Below, piece by piece: positions 8,212 to 17,003 of a stretch of DNA of 22,813 bases (positions are counted from its first letter, which is position 1; every line of letters begins with the position of its first letter). Location: contig CAZMLU010000027.1 of the NCBI GenBank assembly GCA_964567295.1, positions 1 through 22,813 on the forward strand, written 5' to 3'. The notes beneath the pieces are model-generated. The model searched no databases. It had not been told where the DNA came from and saw only the letters and a program-made list of their open reading frames with translations. The position numbers and the translations under genes are program-made. The stretch comes from SLJK01 sp964567295 (GTDB lineage Bacteria; Bacillota; Dethiobacteria; DTU022; UBA8154).

Positions 8212-8787
8212 TTGACTGTTTTAGCTTTATCTGCCAGTCCGCGCCGGGGAGGCAATACCGAGGAACTCGTTTTCTCCTTCCTGGAAGGTGCCCGTAAAGA
8301 AGGAAAAGAAACAGAATTTATTCGGCTGAATGACTTGAAATTCCGCCCCTGCCAGGCCTGCGACTATTGCGCACCTACAGGAAAATGTGTCTTGCAAGAC
8401 GATATGCAGCTTCTTTATCCCAAAATTGAGGCATGTGAAGGCTTGCTTCTGGCTACCCCTGTCTTCTTCGGCACCCTATCAGCCCAACTGAAAATATTTA
8501 TAGATCGTTTTCAATGTTGGTGGAATGCAAAATATGTGCTGAAAACCCCCTTTATCAGCTCGGAAGGAAAAAAACCATCCTATTTTATCTGTGTGGGCGC
8601 CATGAAGAAAAAAGAATACGGGGAAAACGCCCTCAAAACTGCGGAAGTCTTTTTCAATGTAACCAACCTGGAGTGCCAGGGCAACCTCATTTTCCGCGGC
8701 TACGATAAAGCGGGCAGCATTAAAGAAGACCCCCAAAACCTCCAAAAGGCATTCGATGAGGGGGCCCGCTTCGCCAGTTTACTATAG
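8212..8787 (+). CDS. iron-sulfur flavoprotein / NADPH-dependent FMN reductase family
   Basis: The 191-residue protein has a flavodoxin-like fold with the FMN phosphate loop SASPRRGGNTEEL at residues 7-19. Cys47, Cys50, Cys53 and Cys59 make the compact CX2CX2CX5C motif of archaeal and clostridial iron-sulfur flavoproteins, where it holds a 4Fe-4S cluster next to FMN. The flavin-contact segment LATPVFFGTLSAQLK follows. Such proteins pass electrons between ferredoxin and small acceptors, or reduce oxygen or peroxide in anaerobes; the acceptor here is unknown. Start: AGAGGAG at 8196-8202 abuts the upstream ATG 8203 but is nine bases before TTG 8212, so I chose the TTG. It appears monocistronic. 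Confidence 0.82.
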   Translation: MTVLALSASPRRGGNTEELVFSFLEGARKEGKETEFIRLNDLKFRPCQACDYCAPTGKCVLQDDMQLLYPKIEACEGLLLATPVFFGTLSAQLKIFIDRFQCWWNAKYVLKTPFISSEGKKPSYFICVGAMKKKEYGENALKTAEVFFNVTNLECQGNLIFRGYDKAGSIKEDPQNLQKAFDEGARFASLL

Positions 8788-8875
8788 AGGCACCGGGGCA
8801 AGGGGCAAGAAACGAGTCCCTTTTCCCGCTCTTATAATAAACACAAAACACACTGCAATATTTTAGCATAACCTG

Positions 8876-8884
8876 TGTTATAAT
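8876..8884 (+). promoter_or_regulatory. extended -10 promoter of nadK
   Basis: TGTTATAAT, identical to the element upstream of the M24 peptidase, ends 19 bases before the nadK start, so the transcript would have a very short leader. No clear -35 is present. Confidence 0.5.
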
Positions 8885-8903
8885 AAAGCCGAGGTGTAGC
8901 AAA

Positions 8904-9752
8904 TTGCTTCAAAGCATAGGTTTGGTGCCCAACTGGACGAAAAAAAATTCCGAACTAATGGTAGAAAGAATAAAATCCTTCTTTGCCGCCTATGAAATGC
9001 CCGTATTTGTAGCACCTGAACGCGTGCCTTTTTCGGGCTCTCCCTCTCCGTCACCCGAATATCAAGCATGGGCTAAACAGGTAGATATGGTCATCGTGCT
9101 GGGTGGTGATGGCACCATCTTGCGGGCAGCCAGGGAGCTTTACGCTACAGAGATTCCTATTGTAGGAGTTAATATGGGGCGCAAAGGCTTCCTCACCGAG
9201 ATCGAACCCCATGACCTGATCCACTATCTTGAAAAACTGGTAGCCGGCAATTACCGGGTCAAGAACCGCATGATGCTCCGCAGCCAGGCAAAGAGAAAAG
9301 ATGAAATCCTGGCAAGCTATGTCTCCTTAAATGATGCAGTAATCTCCAGGGGGCCTTTTTCCAGGATTATCAGGCTGAACACCTTTATCAACAATGACTT
9401 CTTGCAATGCTACCCGGGAGATGGAGTGATCATCGCTACTCCAACAGGTTCTACAGGTTACTCTCTCTCTGCCGGCGGCCCTGTAGTAAGCCCTGCCCTG
9501 GAAACGTTAATCGTTACACCAATCTGCCCCCATCTTCTTCACAACCGGGCAGTAATTGTAGGCGGAGAAGAGCAGGTCAGCGTCACTGTCCAAACTCAAG
9601 GCGCCGATGTTTTTCTCACTATTGACGGGCAAGACGGTCTTCCGCTTCAATACAATGATACCGTGGAGGTTACCAAAACAGCTCATTATACCAGGATAGT
9701 AACATTTTCTGAGGAACAATTTTACAGGTTGCTGCACAAAAAAATCATTTAA
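8904..9752 (+). CDS. nadK: NAD kinase
   Basis: The 282-residue enzyme phosphorylates NAD to NADP with ATP or polyphosphate in the cytoplasm. The invariant GGDGT is at residues 67-71, NMGRKGFLTEI at 90-100, NDAV at 143-146 and the glycine-rich PTGSTGYSLSAGGP at 180-193. Length and order are those of bacterial NadK. The start is TTG 8904, with GAGGTG seven bases upstream. In many Clostridia nadK sits next to recN and argR; here it stands between a flavoprotein and a convergent DUF2062 gene. Its stop codon overlaps the stop of that gene by three bases. Confidence 0.96.
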   Translation: MLQSIGLVPNWTKKNSELMVERIKSFFAAYEMPVFVAPERVPFSGSPSPSPEYQAWAKQVDMVIVLGGDGTILRAARELYATEIPIVGVNMGRKGFLTEIEPHDLIHYLEKLVAGNYRVKNRMMLRSQAKRKDEILASYVSLNDAVISRGPFSRIIRLNTFINNDFLQCYPGDGVIIATPTGSTGYSLSAGGPVVSPALETLIVTPICPHLLHNRAVIVGGEEQVSVTVQTQGADVFLTIDGQDGLPLQYNDTVEVTKTAHYTRIVTFSEEQFYRLLHKKII

Positions 9753-10279
9753 ATGAGACCACCATCAGTTGACATTTTTTTTCTCAAGATCGCCCTGGCG
9801 ATGAAATAAAAAAGCGTGCCGAAAATAGCAGAGTTAATTAGTGCGCCTAACAAAAAGGTTGCCCCCAAAAGATCCAGGAAAGCCATAAATTTATCCTGGA
9901 TAGGGCCCAGGGTTAGAATCATGGCGTACTGCCCGGCGATGAATTCTTGGATAGTGCCCTCTCCTGCGGCAGGAGCTAAAATAACACCTCCCAGGAGAAA
10001 ATTCAGTGCGTACATGAAAGGAACCAGGGGACCGGTTACCAGGCTTGTAGCAGTTGCTGCGGCCCGGTTTACCCTGAAAACGGAGGCCAGTAAAAAGGCA
10101 AAAATAAAACCCAGCCCCAGGGTGGGGAAGAAATTTATACATATTCCCAGTGAGCAGCCAAGAGCTACTTTTCGCGGTTTTTCCTTGATTTGTACAATCT
10201 GCTTTTCTATGGTATCGTAAATCCTTCTATTCCACTTCAGGCAAAGCACCTTGAGAAAATTGCCCGGTGATTTTAACAC
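9749..10279 (-). CDS. DUF2062 family membrane protein
   Basis: The 176-residue protein has a basic N-terminal region and two pairs of hydrophobic segments. The family signature is visible as ALGCSLGICINFFPTLGLG followed by NRAAATATSLVTGPL. DUF2062 proteins are small integral membrane proteins of unknown function, sometimes fused to glycosyltransferases. The start is GTG 10279 with a GGTGG site about 8 bases upstream. It overlaps the nadK 3' end tail to tail, so there is no room for separate terminators between the two. Confidence 0.8.
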   Translation of the reverse strand: MLKSPGNFLKVLCLKWNRRIYDTIEKQIVQIKEKPRKVALGCSLGICINFFPTLGLGFIFAFLLASVFRVNRAAATATSLVTGPLVPFMYALNFLLGGVILAPAAGEGTIQEFIAGQYAMILTLGPIQDKFMAFLDLLGATFLLGALINSAIFGTLFYFIARAILRKKMSTDGGLI

Positions 10280-10606
10280 ATTATTTCCACCCTAAATATA
10301 GTTTCAAACTTTACCCTGCCTGATTTTTCCAAACCTAAAACATTTAGCATTTATCTCAACCTGTATATCTTAACCCGCGCTTCTTTTACCGTTACCCGTA
10401 TAAAGTATCATATCGCACGTTATTTTTCAATATTAAACAAGCATTGTCAATCTTTTTAACTTTCGCAGCGGCTTAAGAACTGCGGCGAAGTCTTTAATGC
10501 CCGCTGCTCCTGCCGCCTATATTATTATTGAAGACCCGCCCCGAGCATGCTATAATGGCTTCAATACCCTTTCGATTGCAACGCTGAAAAAGGAGCACAT
10601 CCATCC
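10280..10606. other. 327-base divergent intergenic region
   Basis: This spacer separates the DUF2062 gene (-) from the aromatic-acid-exporter-like gene (+). It has no ORF of note. It holds the strong plus-strand promoter at 10528-10556 and an inverted repeat GCAGCGG/CCGCTGC (10465-10471 and 10501-10507) whose loop is 29 bases. The part nearest the DUF2062 gene is AT-rich, and I could not pick a convincing minus-strand promoter. Confidence 0.5.
10528..10556 (+). promoter_or_regulatory. strong sigma-A promoter for the exporter-like gene
   Basis: TTGAAG (10528-10533), a 17-base spacer and TATAAT (10551-10556), with an extra TGC just before the -10, match the vegetative consensus closely. The predicted leader is about 45 bases. 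This is the best promoter in the window. Confidence 0.8.
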
Positions 10607-11611
10607 ATGAGCCGCTTTCGTATCGGTGCCAGGGTTTTAAAAACGACCCTGGCAGTTGTTTTGGCTATTTATCTCTCGCAGCTGCTGGGCCTGGAACAAA
10701 GGCTTACCCTGGCGGCACTGGTCGCTCTATTAACTGTACAAAAGACCTTCTACCACTCCCTGCGCCAGAGCATGAAAACATTGGGAGCCGTTTTGTTGGG
10801 CGGACTCCTGGGGACAGGTTTCGGCTACCTGTTCGGCATTACACCCCTGGCTTACGGGATAGTAACCCTGTTGGGGATTCTGCTCTGCCAAAAGCTACAC
10901 TGGCAAGACCAGACCGTCCTTTCCACCCTGACCGGCATCGGCACAATTTTTAGCGGGACGGAAAGTCTTGGATTACACTCCCTCCTGCAGATCCTGACCG
11001 CCCTCATCGGTGCAGGATGTGCCCTGCTCGTAAACTACTTATTTTTACCCAACCGGCGCAAAGAGCTGGAAAACAGGCTGCAACAAATTGAAAAAGGACT
11101 GCGGCAGGGAATAAACACCGTGATCAAGGAGATCGAACACCCAGGCTCTTATGCAAAAGAATTTAAAGAGCAGTATACCCGTTTAAAAAAAGAAATTGGA
11201 GAAGGATTAGAGCAGACCGGCATGCTCTGGGAAGAGCAGCGCTTCGCTATTTCCCGGGAAATTTCTTCGAATTATTATTCACAGGTTTTTTATTTTTTCG
11301 ATTCGCAGCTGGAAAGCCTGGAAGAAATGTACCGGCTGGCAAGGCGTATGCCGCAGGATATCCCGGAATCCTCTTACCTGGTAAGGGTGCTGAAAATTGT
11401 ACAAAAAATACAGGCCCGAAAAAAGGCGGGCAAAAAATGCGTCTATCCCGGGTTTGAACAAGCCCTGGCCAACATGGATAAAAAGATTATCACCCTGGAG
11501 CTTCCCCGGAGCCGGGCGGAATATATTGCTCACGCCTCCCTGTTCCACCTTTTCCAGGAAATAAAAGGATACCACAGGAGATTAATTGAACTGCCTGATT
11601 TTTTATGGTAA
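10607..11611 (+). CDS. aromatic acid exporter family (FUSC-like) membrane protein
   Basis: The 334-residue protein starts with a hydrophobic half (residues about 8-150) holding five or six membrane segments with the family motif around VALLTVQKTFYHSLRQS. A soluble helical half (about 155-330) with coiled-coil character follows, rich in E, K and Q. This layout matches the Gram-positive ArAE_1 (PF06081) group, related to FUSC-type exporters. Substrates are unproved for most of them; export of aromatic acids is a family guess. ATG 10607 follows AAAGGAG at 11 bases and a strong promoter. The moxR operon begins 83 bases later. Confidence 0.75.
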   Translation: MSRFRIGARVLKTTLAVVLAIYLSQLLGLEQRLTLAALVALLTVQKTFYHSLRQSMKTLGAVLLGGLLGTGFGYLFGITPLAYGIVTLLGILLCQKLHWQDQTVLSTLTGIGTIFSGTESLGLHSLLQILTALIGAGCALLVNYLFLPNRRKELENRLQQIEKGLRQGINTVIKEIEHPGSYAKEFKEQYTRLKKEIGEGLEQTGMLWEEQRFAISREISSNYYSQVFYFFDSQLESLEEMYRLARRMPQDIPESSYLVRVLKIVQKIQARKKAGKKCVYPGFEQALANMDKKIITLELPRSRAEYIAHASLFHLFQEIKGYHRRLIELPDFLW

Positions 11612-11694
11612 ATCAAGCTTCTTTTCTGCCGATATTTGATATATAATGTTAGCAGATAATTAGTTTTGCGTCTCTGTCCAGGAAAGGAGAAATA

Positions 11695-12645
11695 ATGACA
11701 TCCGGCCCCCAAAAATTGCAAAAGTTGATGCAAATATTATCCAGAGCGATACTGGGCAAAGAAAAAATCATAGAGCACATGGTTGTCGGCATAGCATCCG
11801 GAGGGCATATTCTCTTTGAAGATATACCGGGAGTTGGCAAGACCACACTGGTCAAAAGTTTGGCCATTGCTATCGGTTGTGATTTTCGCAGGGTCCAGTG
11901 CACTCCCGATCTTTTACCGACGGATATAACAGGAGTAGCCATTTACAACAACAAAAGCGGTCAGTGGGACTTCCAAAAAGGGCCCCTCTTTACGCAAATT
12001 CTCCTTGTGGACGAAATCAATCGCACCTCGCCCAAGACCCAATCTGCCCTTCTAGAAGCAATGGAAGAAAAACAGGTGACAGCGGACGGAACCACCTACA
12101 CCCTGCCTGAGCCTTTTTTTGTCCTGGCCACTCAAAACCCCATGGAGTACGAAGGGACCTTCCCCCTGCCCGAGTCACAGATGGACCGCTTCTCCATGAA
12201 ACTCTCCCTGGGGTACCCTCCCAAAGAGGAAGAGGTAAGGTTCCTGGGCATAGGGCTGCGCAAGAACACCTGGGAATATGTAGAGCAGGTTATGGACCCC
12301 CAGGAATTTTTTGAAATTCAAAAAGAAATAGGTCAGGTCTACGTTCAGGAAAATATGCTGGAGTACGCCACGGAGCTCTCCATTGCCACCAGGCTGCATA
12401 AAAAAGTTGAACTGGGTATAAGTCCCCGCGGCACCCTGCACCTGGTCAAAAGCGCTATGGTTAGAGCCTATGCGGCCAACCGTGATTACGTGCTGCCCGA
12501 CGATATCCAACAGCAGCTTTTCCCCGTTTACGGACACCGACTGGTTCTGGACCGCAGTTCCTTTCTGGAGGAAACCGACGCCAAAATGATCTTAAAAGAA
12601 ATCTTGGCCCGGGTGCAGGTGCCGGGCAACAAAGGCGGCAGGTGA
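11695..12645 (+). CDS. MoxR family AAA+ ATPase
   Basis: The 316-residue cytoplasmic ATPase has Walker A PGVGKTT at residues 45-51, Walker B LLVDEIN at 103-109, sensor 1 ATQNPME at 145-151 and the arginine-finger region SQMDRF at 161-166. A helical lid domain follows. MoxR ATPases act as chaperones that mature or remodel partner complexes, and the partner is usually encoded alongside. ATG 11695 has AAAGGAG upstream. A TATAAT at 11642-11647 may be the operon promoter, though its -35 is poor. It is the first gene of a moxR-DUF58-transglutaminase operon, with six bases to the next gene. Confidence 0.93.
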   Translation: MTSGPQKLQKLMQILSRAILGKEKIIEHMVVGIASGGHILFEDIPGVGKTTLVKSLAIAIGCDFRRVQCTPDLLPTDITGVAIYNNKSGQWDFQKGPLFTQILLVDEINRTSPKTQSALLEAMEEKQVTADGTTYTLPEPFFVLATQNPMEYEGTFPLPESQMDRFSMKLSLGYPPKEEEVRFLGIGLRKNTWEYVEQVMDPQEFFEIQKEIGQVYVQENMLEYATELSIATRLHKKVELGISPRGTLHLVKSAMVRAYAANRDYVLPDDIQQQLFPVYGHRLVLDRSSFLEETDAKMILKEILARVQVPGNKGGR

Positions 12646-12651
12646 GATTAT

Positions 12652-13875
12652 TTGGGCAATCTAAATCTTAAACTCTTCTCTGCCAAATACATGTTTCTCC
12701 TCTTCGGCCTGTTAGCAATGGCTTTATTCTCGGGTGTTTCCCTCTACTGGATCGCCTTTTGGTTTTTGCTGCTCTGGCTTACAGGTTCAGCCCTCTGGCT
12801 GTTTTGGACGGCACGCAACCTGGAGATGGAGCTGCAGGTCCAAACTGTAATTACGGAAAGAAACAGCTCTGTTCCTTTGCATGTCTCCCTCTTAAACCGC
12901 ACTTTTTTGCCTCTGCCCCTGTCCGAGCTCTACTTTACTGAAAACCGGGAGGGATCTTTCCCCCGCCATTACCATATCTATTACCGCAATTACAGAATAG
13001 AAGAAAAAATGGAAATCCAACACTCCGCCCCCTATATGAAATGGCAAAAAAGGTTCCAGGTGGAATGTTTTAGCCGCGGGCATCATTTTATAGGCCCCCT
13101 GATGGTGAGGTTATATTCCCCATTCGGCAACATGGTAATCGAAAAACGATTTTTTCAGCTGCAAGAAATCGTTGTTCGTCCCCGTCTCCTTAATTTTACG
13201 GGCACTTTTTCACCCTACCATAAAGAGCTGCGGGAAAAAAGAATTAATAATTCTTATACCCCCCTGGACTCCCGTGAAAGTTATGATTTAAGGCCCTTCG
13301 CCCATGGAGACAGCCCCAAGCTTATTAACTGGAAAGTCTCTGCCAGGCAGGGGGACCTGTATGCCAGGCGCTTTGAGAACACAGGGGAAAATCGCCTGCT
13401 TTTATGCGTGGAACTATCCCCGTCGCTCTACAAATCCTCCCTGGAGCAGGACCTGGTGCTGGAAAAAGCGCTCTCTCTTATGGGCTACCTGCTGGCCGAG
13501 GGTTTTCAAGTAGGTGCACTGACCAGTGACAGAAAGATCCGTTACCTGCCCTCGGGCCCCGGTAAAAAACAGCTTTTCCTGGCACGGAAAATGTTTACGA
13601 AAATGAGCCCCGCCCCCAGGGGAAACCTGCTGGAACATGTCCTGAATGATTCCAGGAAATTTAAAGAGACAAGCCTGTTCTGGGTAGTGCCCAATCTTAG
13701 TGCAAGTTACCTGCTGGATCTGGCCAAACTAAAAAAGCGGGGAATTAAGCTTACCCATTTTGTTACCTCCGATGAACTGGAAATGGAAACTCCAAATCCC
13801 CTTTTACCGCGTGTCCCTTTGCAATTAGGATTTCGCAACAACAGTGTAGAACTGGGAGAGGTGAAAATCTCTTGA
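12652..13875 (+). CDS. DUF58 domain-containing protein
   Basis: The 407-residue protein has two transmembrane segments at residues about 12-32 and 34-53, a beta-rich extracytoplasmic or linker part, and the DUF58 core. The DUF58 hallmark is RESYDLRPFAHGDSPKLINW (residues 209-228), followed by KVSARQGDLYARRFE. DUF58 proteins have a von Willebrand factor A-like fold and occur nearly always with MoxR ATPases. The TTG 12652 start is five bases from an AGGTGAG that overlaps the moxR stop, so translation is probably coupled. It overlaps the transglutaminase start by four bases (TTGA). Confidence 0.88.
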   Translation: MGNLNLKLFSAKYMFLLFGLLAMALFSGVSLYWIAFWFLLLWLTGSALWLFWTARNLEMELQVQTVITERNSSVPLHVSLLNRTFLPLPLSELYFTENREGSFPRHYHIYYRNYRIEEKMEIQHSAPYMKWQKRFQVECFSRGHHFIGPLMVRLYSPFGNMVIEKRFFQLQEIVVRPRLLNFTGTFSPYHKELREKRINNSYTPLDSRESYDLRPFAHGDSPKLINWKVSARQGDLYARRFENTGENRLLLCVELSPSLYKSSLEQDLVLEKALSLMGYLLAEGFQVGALTSDRKIRYLPSGPGKKQLFLARKMFTKMSPAPRGNLLEHVLNDSRKFKETSLFWVVPNLSASYLLDLAKLKKRGIKLTHFVTSDELEMETPNPLLPRVPLQLGFRNNSVELGEVKIS

Positions 13876-16226
13876 GCTGGAAAAAAATCCTGACCCTGGA
13901 AACAGCCCTGGTACTTGTTATAACTGCGTTCCTGGCCTCTTCGGTCATAAACTACCTGGGGCATGAACCGCGCTGGTTCTTGCTTATGGCAGCGGGGCTG
14001 GCCGCGGTATTCTTCTTTGCCCGTCCCAAAACAGCGCTTTTACTGCTGTTTTTCCTGAGCACCGCATGCCTGTTGGCAGCTCGCTATTTCGAAGTTCTCA
14101 CCCGGGAGATCCTCCTTATCGCGCATAATTTCACCGCGGAACTACAGGCGTGGGAAAGCATATATTACTTCCCTGGAGAGCTGCTCACCCTCACTTTCAG
14201 CCTGTTAGCCATTTTCGTGTTGGTCTTTTTGCAGCTGCACCTTATCTCCAAAAACCAAAATGACTGGCCCTTAATCCTGTTGGGTTTCGCTGTATACCTA
14301 TGGTTGTGGGTCCAACACTATCCCGGGGCAGAAATGGACCTGATTATCTTCTTCACCCTGGCCTTCCCCCTTTCTGCGCTTCTACACGCCCGCACCTTGA
14401 GCAGTAAAATTTTGCTCTCCTATAAAACAGGGCTTTTATCCCTGGGCGTGCTCTGCTCTCTCCTGATTTTCTTAACACCCTACAGGACCCCCGTATATTA
14501 TGATGACGTTTTTACTTTCCTCCGCTCAAATCTACCCGCCCTGCAAAGCTTGCAGCGGCAGGTGAGCGAAACCGCCCTGAGCCTTACCGAATCCGGGCAG
14601 GTAGTTCCCGGCACGGAATCACAGGTAGGCTATTCCCCCGGCGGGGAGTTGGGAGGAGGCCTGACAGATTCCACCCGGCCGGTCCTGGAGGTGGAACTCC
14701 TAGAAGGGACCCTTCCCCGCTCCCTCTACCTGAGGGGTCAGACAAGCGATTATTACACGGGTCGTTCCTGGCAAACTTCCGATTTGGGAACCGTTGCAGA
14801 CCTGGACACCGCCTTTCAGGATGGTGTCGTCTATGACAACGAAGTTAAAATGCGGGTCTCTTACCTGCGCCCCGAGAATGATCTATTCGGGCTCTTTCCT
14901 ACCACCGCCATAGCGCTTTTAGACGCTGAAGACGCTTCCCTGGAATACCGCCTGGACGTAATGGGAAATATCGGGGTGCACCCCGATAACTTCACAGGAA
15001 GCTATAATCTTACCGGTAAAACCATAACCCCTGTGGATCTCCGCACCCTGGAGCCCCAACCGGAACTGGTCAAAGAAAGTTCCCCTTTCTCTCCATTTTT
15101 GCAGCTCCCCCCAGATTTGCCGCAGCGGGTCACGGACCTTTCGGATGAGATCACCCTCGGAGCTGAAACAGAGCTGGATAAGGTTGAAAAGATCAAGGAA
15201 TATTTGAAAGAGTTTCCCTACCAGGTAGACACACCGGCCCCACCCGCAGGCCAGGATTTCGTGGATTATTTCCTCTTTGAGCAGCAGGAAGGGTACTGCA
15301 GTTACTATGCCTCAGCCATGGCCGTCCTATTGAGAATCCAGAATATACCCGCCCGCTATGTGCTGGGGTACAGGGTGCCCACCGGAGATGATCTGGTGGT
15401 TCTCCCCGGCAACGAGGGTTCACCCCCACCGCTACAGGTAAAACAGAACCACGCCCATGCCTGGGTAGAAGTTTTCCTGCAAGGATATGGTTGGGTAGCC
15501 TTTGAACCCACCCGACCCTTCCGGATCCTGGGAGCCCTTGGAGACAGCTCCGAAGATGAGGACCAGGATGAAGGGAGCCGGGAAGAAGAGGACCAGCCCG
15601 ACCGGGAGGAAGAAGAAGCTGCTGCGGAAGGTGAAGAGGATAGAGAAGAAGCAGAAGAAGATACAGCAGCAGGAGAAGCGCAAGAAACAGGCCCTAACGG
15701 AGAACAGTTAGATGAAAAAGAAGATGGAGCGCTCGGGGCAGAAAACGGACGCCGGCCCGACGGCGGAGAAACAGATGGGGGGACCTCCCCGGCAGAGGAG
15801 GGTTCCGAGAGTGTTTTTCCCCGCGGGGGATGGTTCTTTATATTAACGGGAACCTTCTTGATAGGCAGCTGGTATGTCTACCAGGAATTTTCCTACGCCA
15901 AAAATCCCGTAGACCTCTATCGCAAGATAATTAGGCTGCGCTCACTTTTCAATCGACCACCGCGCCCCGGCGAAACCCCAAGCCAGATCGTGGCGCACCT
16001 CAAGAAGGAGCTGCCCGAGCTGTCCGAAGACCTGGAACAGATGAAACAATCTTACCACATCAGCTATTACTCTACCGGGGAGGACACGGCCGCAGAGTAC
16101 AGGGAAAACCTCCGCTCCCTTCCAATAAAAACGGCCCGGCTCTACCTTAAAAAAAGAGGCCTGCCGCAGCTTGCCAAAGGACTTCTGGGCAAATTAAACG
16201 GCCCGGAAAGATCCCCCCGGGCCTAA
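13872..16226 (+). CDS. membrane-bound transglutaminase-like protein (TgpA type)
   Basis: The 784-residue product has about six N-terminal transmembrane segments (residues 1-210), an extracytoplasmic region, a transglutaminase-like core and one C-terminal membrane segment (about 655-672) with a cytoplasmic tail. Core residues are Cys476 in GYCSYYASAM, His529 in HAHAWVEV and an acidic third residue in AFEPTRPF (Glu545, where many members have Asp). A linker of about 95 residues (about 555-650) is extremely acidic and low-complexity. The start TTG 13872 overlaps the DUF58 stop and has GAGAGGTG eight bases upstream. With MoxR and DUF58 it forms a conserved membrane system of unclear role, probably acting on surface proteins or the envelope. 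No proper terminator follows. Confidence 0.88.
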   Translation: MSWKKILTLETALVLVITAFLASSVINYLGHEPRWFLLMAAGLAAVFFFARPKTALLLLFFLSTACLLAARYFEVLTREILLIAHNFTAELQAWESIYYFPGELLTLTFSLLAIFVLVFLQLHLISKNQNDWPLILLGFAVYLWLWVQHYPGAEMDLIIFFTLAFPLSALLHARTLSSKILLSYKTGLLSLGVLCSLLIFLTPYRTPVYYDDVFTFLRSNLPALQSLQRQVSETALSLTESGQVVPGTESQVGYSPGGELGGGLTDSTRPVLEVELLEGTLPRSLYLRGQTSDYYTGRSWQTSDLGTVADLDTAFQDGVVYDNEVKMRVSYLRPENDLFGLFPTTAIALLDAEDASLEYRLDVMGNIGVHPDNFTGSYNLTGKTITPVDLRTLEPQPELVKESSPFSPFLQLPPDLPQRVTDLSDEITLGAETELDKVEKIKEYLKEFPYQVDTPAPPAGQDFVDYFLFEQQEGYCSYYASAMAVLLRIQNIPARYVLGYRVPTGDDLVVLPGNEGSPPPLQVKQNHAHAWVEVFLQGYGWVAFEPTRPFRILGALGDSSEDEDQDEGSREEEDQPDREEEEAAAEGEEDREEAEEDTAAGEAQETGPNGEQLDEKEDGALGAENGRRPDGGETDGGTSPAEEGSESVFPRGGWFFILTGTFLIGSWYVYQEFSYAKNPVDLYRKIIRLRSLFNRPPRPGETPSQIVAHLKKELPELSEDLEQMKQSYHISYYSTGEDTAAEYRENLRSLPIKTARLYLKKRGLPQLAKGLLGKLNGPERSPRA

Positions 16227-16335
16227 AAAACAGAAAGCATAAACAAAAACAAGCGTTTCTTTTCGAGTACAAAGTATATCCACTACCGGCAGGCAGCACA
16301 ACAAGCCACCCTACTGAAAGCTCACTTTGCAAAAA

Positions 16336-16872
16336 CTACTCCGGCGTTTCTTCCGGCCGCTGAGGAGTGGTAATAAAATGGGCAAAAATGATGAGCCCTA
16401 TCCCCAGGATTATCCCCACCAGGTTAATTGCCACGTCAATAGGGCTGGCAAACCTTCCCGGGACAAAACTCTGGTGATACTCATCCAATACGCCCACCAA
16501 ACTTGACAGCACAAAAGTAGTTAAAATTGCCAGCCACGTTCTTCGAATATAGTGCCGCAGCAGAAGGTAGATAACCAGTGTAAGGAAGAAAAAAAACGCC
16601 ACGTGGGCCACTTTCCGCAGTAAAAACTCGATGATCAGCGGATTGTTCTGGGCATAGGCCAGAAAATCCTCCGTGACCGTTCTCACAGGTCCCAGTTCAT
16701 GGGGAAGCTGCACCGCGATCCATTCCGCCAACCATGTAACCCTAATATCCACGCCCCGCAGTATGGCATTGATCTGCCTGAGCACCGGCAGCACACGCAG
16801 CCCCGGAACGGAAGAAAGATAATACAGGCTCAAAAGAAATATACACAACAACAACCAGGCATTCCTTTTCAT
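16336..16872 (-). CDS. VanZ-like family membrane protein
   Basis: The 178-residue protein has four or five membrane segments and the VanZ signature: RKVAHVAFFFFLTLV in the middle and DEYHQSFVPGRFASPIDVAI near the end. VanZ-like proteins are integral membrane proteins; the founding member gives low teicoplanin resistance, but most chromosomal copies have no known role and should not be read as resistance genes. I chose ATG 16872 because GGTGG lies seven bases before it; an in-frame TTG at 16878 overlaps that region. A hairpin at 16884-16908 touches the ribosome binding site. The C-terminus converges on the transglutaminase gene. Confidence 0.85.
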   Translation of the reverse strand: MKRNAWLLLCIFLLSLYYLSSVPGLRVLPVLRQINAILRGVDIRVTWLAEWIAVQLPHELGPVRTVTEDFLAYAQNNPLIIEFLLRKVAHVAFFFFLTLVIYLLLRHYIRRTWLAILTTFVLSSLVGVLDEYHQSFVPGRFASPIDVAINLVGIILGIGLIIFAHFITTPQRPEETPE

Positions 16873-16883
16873 TACCAAACCAC

Positions 16884-16908
16884 CACTAAGAAAAATCGAT
16901 TCTTAGTG
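16884..16908 (-). promoter_or_regulatory. inverted repeat in the vanZ-like leader
   Basis: Perfect 9-bp arms CACTAAGAA (16884-16892) and TTCTTAGTG (16900-16908) surround a 7-base spacer. On the minus strand the element ends at the first base of the GGTGG ribosome binding site and lies just below a weak TATTAT -10. It could be an operator or an RNA hairpin that limits translation. Confidence 0.4.
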
Positions 16909-17003
16909 ATATAATACTCCCCGTAAGCCGGGAACTCCTTTTTTTCGCCTTTAAATTTCCAAAACAATTCCGCTCCACCCACGGTGGAAACTCAATACGC
17001 CAC

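Noticed and set aside
16200..16223. GGCCCGG/CCGGGCC hairpin at the end of the transglutaminase gene as a terminator
   Set aside because: It lies within the coding sequence and is followed by A residues on the plus strand; the minus strand has only a weak T-rich stretch.
16336..16872. VanZ-like gene as an antibiotic-resistance marker
   Set aside because: No van cluster genes are nearby, and the family is common in chromosomes without any link to glycopeptide resistance.
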